Positions 59,401 through 64,000 of a stretch of 64,000 nucleotides of DNA are shown here, one piece after another (within the stretch, counting starts at the first letter, position 1; the number at the start of each line of letters is the position of its first letter). The position numbers were made by a program, and so were the translations under genes. Below the pieces are notes generated by a model. It saw only the letters and a list, made by a program, of their open reading frames with translations, was not told where the DNA came from and did not search any database. The DNA is from Elysia crispata. Its lineage: Eukaryota > Mollusca > Gastropoda > Plakobranchidae. The stretch covers positions 852,501 to 916,500 of the forward strand of contig JAWDGP010005047.1 of assembly GCA_033675545.1 (NCBI GenBank). Direction: 5' to 3'.

Positions 59401-61847
59401 AGGTCTGCTCAGCATTAAGTTCCCTATTAAAACAAGATGCTCCTCACAGATCGTTACCTTGACGAGGTGAGAGAGCTTGCGTGCCTTGATAACCCTGAGA
59501 GCTATGCCGGCGAGAGCCTCGTGCTCCTGGTAGGGCCACCCAAGCCGAACAGGTCAAAGGATAGAGGCCAGACTAGATACGATCCACCCCCTCCCCCTAC
59601 TTGTAGGTTTAGCATAGGGCTAACAACTCTATCTTGTAAAAATGATATTGTTACAGAAACAGCAAAGCTGCCCTAATTGCCCACGGCAAAAAGGGCAGTA
59701 AGTAAGTAAGTAAGTAAAACAAGATGAAAACCCTGTTCTACAAATGGGACGCTGATGTATGTGGGCGCTGGGCGCGTGTATGTATGAAATAGGCTTACGA
59801 ATGGTCTTTACATCTCTCCTTTTACGTACATGATCCAGATATATGCCTCAGCTATTCATCTTTACCTAGAATTTAGATATCTCGATAATTCTTATTCTAA
59901 ACATATCGATGGGTAGTCTAGAGTACATAGTGAGATCTAGATCTAGATCACTCTAGAGATCTAATTCTAGGTGTAATATTCTAATTGAGAACAGGCCAAC
60001 CTCCTAGATCTAGTTTCGACAGTCCAACTTATTCCAACCGCCAAAGGATTTAAAAATCAAAATAAACATTGAGTTCAATTGGCATTAAAAATAAACACAG
60101 ATTTGTATGGCTAATTAAAATGTCTACCTAGCTCAATAGTTTGTCTCTCATGTTCAATAGGGTGTAAATAGAGTTTTCAAATGTTGTTTCGTAAATTCGT
60201 AAAACAACTTTGGGATTGAAAAATATGCCCACATAAAATCATGTAATTTAGAGTAGCTTTCCAAATTTTTTCAAATTTTATTTGGAGCCCACAAAAATCT
60301 GATGACCCATTACATGTTTCAGGTTACGATCTTTATAATATGGTAATTTGGATAGGGTTAAACTTGTTCATACTGAATATAAAGGTATTAAAGATGTTAA
60401 ATATACTATGAATAAAAAGTATATTCATTAGATCAAGGCTGTATATCTGCAGTCGAAATCACTTTTTTATGTCTTGATCTTAAGTTATTTTGAAATGAGA
60501 CTGTGCAGATGATGGTTTTCAGTGGATGGCAACACTGAGAGCTGTGATCCCTGCATTTTTAATGGCCTCAGCAGTATTAAAATAGAGCTGTAACAGCAGC
60601 AATGAGAATTAATGGGTTAGAAAACATAGTCTACAAATCTGCCTTTCAACTTTTTCATAAATTTTAGTTTAAATCTCTATTAAGACAAGAATGCAGAATA
60701 TCTGAGAAAACAGGAGAATTTAAACATTTTCGTAATTTAAAACTTTTTACTTTTATTCTGGAATGTCCAACATTCCCTTAGATGTAAATAGCTAAAAAAT
60801 TTCAGGATTGATGCTCACATTTTGCAGCCTACTTAGATCATATTGGCATTGTATACTGGAAATACTGACCAAAGAGTTAGAAAATTCCGGCTACAAAGCT
60901 GTGGTGAGGCCTGCTGAGGTTGGTGCCAGAGGATTCATAGAGTCATCAGTCTGCAACCTTCTGACTAAACTTTCAATATGTGGCAAGAAAAGAACAAAAG
61001 CTCTAAAGTTACCTGCAGAAATAGTCGAAAACAGTTCCTGGTGGATCTGGAGCAGGAGAAATAGGAGGTTCCTATGTAAGGATTAAAAATGCTCTAACCA
61101 TTACAGGACCAGTCGATGAAGTGGTATTATGCCTGGATCAGCAATCCATCATGAGGATGTGGGTTCGAATCCTGGTGCTGTGAAAAAAAAAATAACAGGG
61201 AGACACCTGGGAGTCATGAGATGCCTTAGAGTATCAGAGGTTCAGGGCCAAAACACTTGCTACAAGGGGTTTTCTTCTTGGAAGACTCTCTGTTATCAAG
61301 TTCCCCAATGAGTTTTTGCCTACTGAGAAAACCTTAAAAAAAAAATTCAACAAAATGGCAGTCCTCTTTATCCATGTAAACTTATCAACTTTTGATTTGG
61401 ATATAAATATGTTTATTTTCCTTGAATAAATCAAAACTTCTTAACTAATTCTAAAGAAGAGGAAACGCTTGCTTGATCTAAAGGTTGGAATAAAAATTTT
61501 GAGTAAAAGGTGATCGAAATAAGCTATTAAAAATTTTTTGTCCTTAAACTCTTAGTTTTAAAATATAAGTTAAGTAATAGAAGGCTTAAGCAGCAAGTTA
61601 GCCAATGGGATTACACTTAGGAAGAATCTATGTAATTATCACATAATGAAACCCCATTAGAAATGGCAAAAATAACAAATTTGTGCAATTTTTTTAAACT
61701 CCAGAGCTCAATCAGCAAGAGGAATTATCTTTGGCTCAACCATCTGCCCCTGCATGCTGTGATGAACCTTATCACCCTTATAATGCCCCTGGTCACTATA
61801 TTTCTCCACCTACATATGAGGAAGCTTTGGAATCAAATGCTGTATAA
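48006..61847 (+). CDS. CUB and C-type lectin domain single-pass membrane protein
   Basis: Nine coding exons: 48006-48038 (ATG 48011), 49105-49158, 50880-51125, 54048-54209, 55266-55427, 57216-57321, 57795-57961, 58547-58705 and 61705-61847 (stop TAA). The product is 408 residues. A signal peptide (MPTAVIFIILVHLLL) spans exons 1-2. A CUB domain (about 37-164; Cys 37, 69, 99, 118; FCQWNL, SYDHIKVADDDGF, NLTISFQSD) spans exons 3-4. A C-type lectin domain (about 168-289; CPPNW, TWSDGQKTC, LASIESQEEF, VWFGLNDKSIFGNFKWID) spans exons 5-7 with six Cys. One transmembrane helix (about 319-342) is in exon 8. The basic RHREK that follows puts the C-terminus in the cytoplasm. The tail (343-408) contains PSAP (374-377) and PPTY (396-399), motif types bound by TSG101 and NEDD4-family WW domains. 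The lectin domain has no EPN/QPD or WND calcium motif. Sequons are N27, the CUB NLT and NSS. Most introns are phase 1. The architecture suggests surface recognition; the ligand is unknown. Confidence 0.9.
49548..50425 (+). mobile_element. decayed LINE 3' end in intron 2 of the lectin gene
   Basis: Frames show LNNLRYADDTSLLAGSEENL (catalytic YADD), NLQRLLNIVVEESEKLGLSL and KKTEFILLSK. After a stop near 49780, further frames give KRIAIAKASFQKMSTILKNR, VWSILLYGCETCTITAEIKK, GTRSRGKQRITFLDSL and DRDRWRIMIADVCSRQGI. The last stop (TGA) runs directly into (GA)n, the element's tail. Several frameshifts mark it as dead. It lies in the same orientation as the host gene and is related to the relic at 2138-2885. 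Confidence 0.9.
53297..53502. repeat. (GA)n microsatellite, about 195 bp, ending in (GT)n
   Basis: AG repeat with a few GG and GC interruptions, passing into GTGTGTGTGT at 53491-53502. Located in intron 3 of the lectin gene, between the two CUB exons. Confidence 0.97.
58765..58940. repeat. two-copy tandem duplication, 83-84 bp
   Basis: Copies share AATCAAT, ACAGTTTTCT, TGGACTAG, AAATCTGTATTTGGTAAAAT and TTGAAACTG at a constant spacing of 83-84 bp. Located in the last intron of the lectin gene, just after the transmembrane exon. Confidence 0.9.
59428..59726 (+). mobile_element. 275-bp SINE-like retroelement with (TAAG)n tail and 12-bp target duplication
   Basis: TAAAACAAGATG occurs at 59428-59439 and 59715-59726 and brackets an insert at 59440-59714. 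The head contains GATCGTTACCTTGACGAGGT and the body is GC-richer than its surroundings. It ends GCCCTAATTGCCCACGGC, AAAAAGGGCAG and five TAAG units. The short tandem tail is of the type made by RTE-like LINEs. No RNA polymerase III box was confidently found in the head, so it is either a SINE or an internally deleted or 5'-truncated LINE. The copy at 10161-10230 shares the 3' end. Lies in the last intron of the lectin gene. Confidence 0.88.
60840..61085 (+). pseudogene. mobile-element-like ORF fragment
   Basis: An open frame reads ILEILTKELENSGYKAVVRP, VGARGFIESSVCNLLTKLSI, CGKKRTKALKLPAEIVENSS and WWIWSRRN. The sequence resembles a short C-terminal block that I associate with multi-copy retroelement-like proteins of marine invertebrates. 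That recollection is unverified. No start or splice structure ties it to the surrounding lectin gene. Confidence 0.45.
61090..61190 (+). repeat. tRNA-like SINE fragment candidate
   Basis: GGTTCGAATCC at about 61159-61169 is a perfect B-box and T-arm core, followed about ten bases on by an A-rich run (GTGAAAAAAAAAATAAC). An A-box-like segment on the plus strand is unclear. An inverted one (TGGTCCTGTAATGGTTAGAG on the minus strand) lies at about 61092-61111. No complete cloverleaf could be drawn, so this is not called as a tRNA gene. Confidence 0.4.
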
Positions 61848-63716
61848 TTTGTCATTGTTTTAAATCATAAGATAAGAACATGGGAGACCTTCACTAGTTT
61901 TTCATTAAAAAAATTTTTTTTCATTTATCTTCCTTTTCATGTATTAATGATCCTTTTGATTTAAGAAAGTGAGTAAAACGTAAAGAAGGACCAAAGAAAG
62001 TCTCAATAAATTGACACATCTAAAGTTAATAGTTACCATCCATAGGTTTTTAGTGTTCAACGGTCAAAATTTTGTTCTCAAAGTTTTAAGGTAGGTAGAA
62101 GTAGCAGGTTTTGTTTTTTAAAGTAGAATAGAAGAAAATCTGATTTTTAATTGATTATCACCATATATGAGACATAGAGAAATATACATTGTACACATTG
62201 CTTGTTATTTGTCAGAGTCACATGGCATAACCACAGATTTGAATCATACTCTTCAAACTCTAAATTTCAGCATGGAGATTTCAATAAATTTTGTTCGATA
62301 TATATATATTCTCATGAATTATGCCAAACTGTCTCAAGATATATTGATGATTTTGTTTTGCTTGGCAGTAAAAAAAAGGACTCCCTCACTAACATCTCTG
62401 ATACGGTTCACCTATTAAATTCATGATACATTTGTTTTAAAGTCAGTCAAACAATATGATATTTAGGCATCATTATTACCTCTTTGTTTAATGACAGCAT
62501 CATTAACACGTGAAAGAAAAAGTAAAGGGAAAGAAATGCCCTTAGAGCAAAGTAGCCAAAATAAGAAATAGTGTCCTGGTGTGCTGGTGTTCACCTTCAT
62601 ACTTAAGGAAAAATGAGCCATTATTTTAAATTTTGTAGAAATCTAGAAGAAGATAAAATTGGAAAATGGGATCAAACCATGACTTTTGCTCTTCTTTAAT
62701 CAAGGAAAACAGGCCTGCTTATATCGGATATAATTAAAGCAGCAGATTAGTCCAGGTGGATACATTATTTTGCTTAAAAGATTACATAGTGTAAGTACAT
62801 AAAGTCTTGCAAGTTGGAATTATGGCCAAATTACAAGCAGTTGTTGACTAACACTATATTTGTGTCCAGGCTCATACTCACATATCTAAAAACTCATTTA
62901 ATTTGGAGTGATAGACAAATAAAGTCATAGAAACAAAATGGACATATATAAGTTGATAATTAAGGTTGATTTCTTCAACTATGATGACAGGAATGGAGTA
63001 ATAGACTCTGTTGTGTTGTCAAAGTTGTTGAAATCAGAAACTGTCATCAAAACTTACGGGTTAGTCTTGCTAGTTTCCCTATTTATACATTAGAAGTGCG
63101 GCATTCAATATAGAAACTTAGGAACTCTCTGGACAAATATTTTCAGCCAAATAGATCAACTAAGAAGTCTTGAAGAGATTTAGGTTAGATTTTTAATTAT
63201 CTTAGCTGGAAAACTATACAAATTAGCGACACAGATAGGTTTTATTAATAGCGGCGATGCCCTTTTCTTAATAACTAGCCTGTTGTACTGGGATACCGCT
63301 GGCAGGTGAAACTTTTTTTTTTCATTTTTGGATGGGAAATTATTCATAAATTGTGTGCAGTAGAACTTTATGCAAATAGAATATTTTTAGAAATGTAATT
63401 TATCCATTTAATTTTTGTGTTTTGATGACATTGCTGCTTAGATATTTTTTTTTTGCTCAAACGATGTTTAAAAAGCCCAGGTGACTTGTGACATTCATTT
63501 GTATTTTACAATCTATTTTCAAGATATCAAAAACAAGTTTTTACATAGCTGTTGAGATGAAAATTCATATATTGTCAATATTGTTAAACCAAAGCATTGA
63601 AACTTAAAAGTGCTTAAAAAATGGTATTTGTTCCTTCAACAGTTTCCTTTCTCAAATAGTCAGTTGTTCAAACATTCACAAATATGAGTGCACTAATTTT
63701 TTTTTTAATTCTGCAG
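61848..63716. other. 3' UTR and flank of the lectin gene
   Basis: The lectin 3' UTR begins here. Beyond the AATAAA at 62005 no supported gene was found. An open frame at 62202-62426 contains YIDDF by chance or as a very old reverse transcriptase trace, too weak to call. Confidence 0.5.
62005..62010 (+). terminator. candidate lectin-gene polyadenylation signal
   Basis: AATAAA 158 bases after the stop codon. Further AATAAA hexamers occur at about 62283 and 62926. Confidence 0.5.
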
Positions 63717-63764
63717 GTGAATGTGACCTATGATTGGCAGGGATATCCAGTTATAGCTGTTTAG
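63717..63764 (+). other. weak candidate terminal exon
   Basis: A long pyrimidine tract and TTCTGCAG precede a short open stretch reading VNVTYDWQGYPVIAV and a TAG stop. Only one of the three frames is open. It could end a gene or an alternative transcript of the lectin gene, but nothing upstream links to it in phase 0. Confidence 0.2.
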
Positions 63765-64000
63765 TACATAATATGCATTATTATTATAATTTGTCAACAA
63801 AAGTTTTCTGTCTGATGCCTAAACCTGTTGCAAAGGTGTGAAAGGCATAGTCACTGATGTTACAGCTAGTAAGCCTACCACTCTATTTCTTTTTTGTTAT
63901 TGATTCTCTTGCGATTTTTTAAATTAAAAAAAAATTTTTTTTTTAGAGGGGGGGTACATGCAAGTCACAGCTCTTTATTATAGCTTCATTCTATCTTAGA

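Noticed and set aside
61090..61190. Functional tRNA gene
   Set aside because: Only the T-arm/B-box is convincing; acceptor, D and anticodon arms do not pair.
62202..62426. Open frame with YIDDF, possible reverse transcriptase trace
   Set aside because: A single motif without neighbouring reverse transcriptase blocks; chance is likely.

Overview
This is a stretch of AT-rich eukaryotic nuclear DNA, with GT-AG introns, long introns, microsatellites and many transposon relics. The gene content is metazoan. The mix of LINE, SINE, mariner and piggyBac relics, with recurring CTAGATCTAGATC-type clusters, suggests a mollusc, perhaps a gastropod. That placement is inference from pattern familiarity and was not tested. 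Four protein-coding genes can be assembled exon by exon; coding phase was checked at every junction inside the window.

Layout. (1) 1-5108: intergenic or intronic DNA with a decayed LINE 3' end (minus strand). (2) 5109-6744, plus: the last two exons of a NEURL2-type protein (Neuralized domain plus SOCS box); the 5' end was not found. (3) 6745-16069: gene-poor DNA with a frameshifted C1q-like relic, a 46-bp retroelement tail flanked by a 12-bp target duplication, a piggyBac transposase relic and a homopolymer C/A block. (4) 16070-21169, plus: a complete eight-exon CHMP1 gene (ESCRT-III, 200 aa) that begins with two tiny coding exons. (5) 21170-30640: CHMP1 3' region and gene-free DNA with pogo/Tigger-like MITE candidates and a tandem duplication. 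(6) 30880-40253, minus: a seven-exon gene for a DUF4476-like protein with a Pro/Tyr/Gly-rich tail (265 aa). Its first intron carries a mariner with perfect 30-bp inverted repeats and one frameshift. (7) 40254-48005: microsatellites and a LINE with an open 692-codon reverse transcriptase frame (minus). (8) 48006-61847, plus: a complete nine-exon gene for a 408-aa type I membrane protein: signal peptide, CUB, C-type lectin domain, one transmembrane helix, and a cytoplasmic tail with PSAP and PPTY motifs. (9) 61848-64000: 3' flank and one weak candidate exon.

The most interesting object is the CUB/C-type-lectin receptor-like protein. Its lectin domain lacks the usual calcium/sugar motifs, and its tail carries motifs of the kind that bind ESCRT-I (TSG101) and NEDD4-family ligases. 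The four genes do not form a pathway by position. Three touch ubiquitin/ESCRT biology by family or motif, which may be coincidence. No CRISPR array, intact tRNA gene, rRNA gene or prokaryotic operon was seen.
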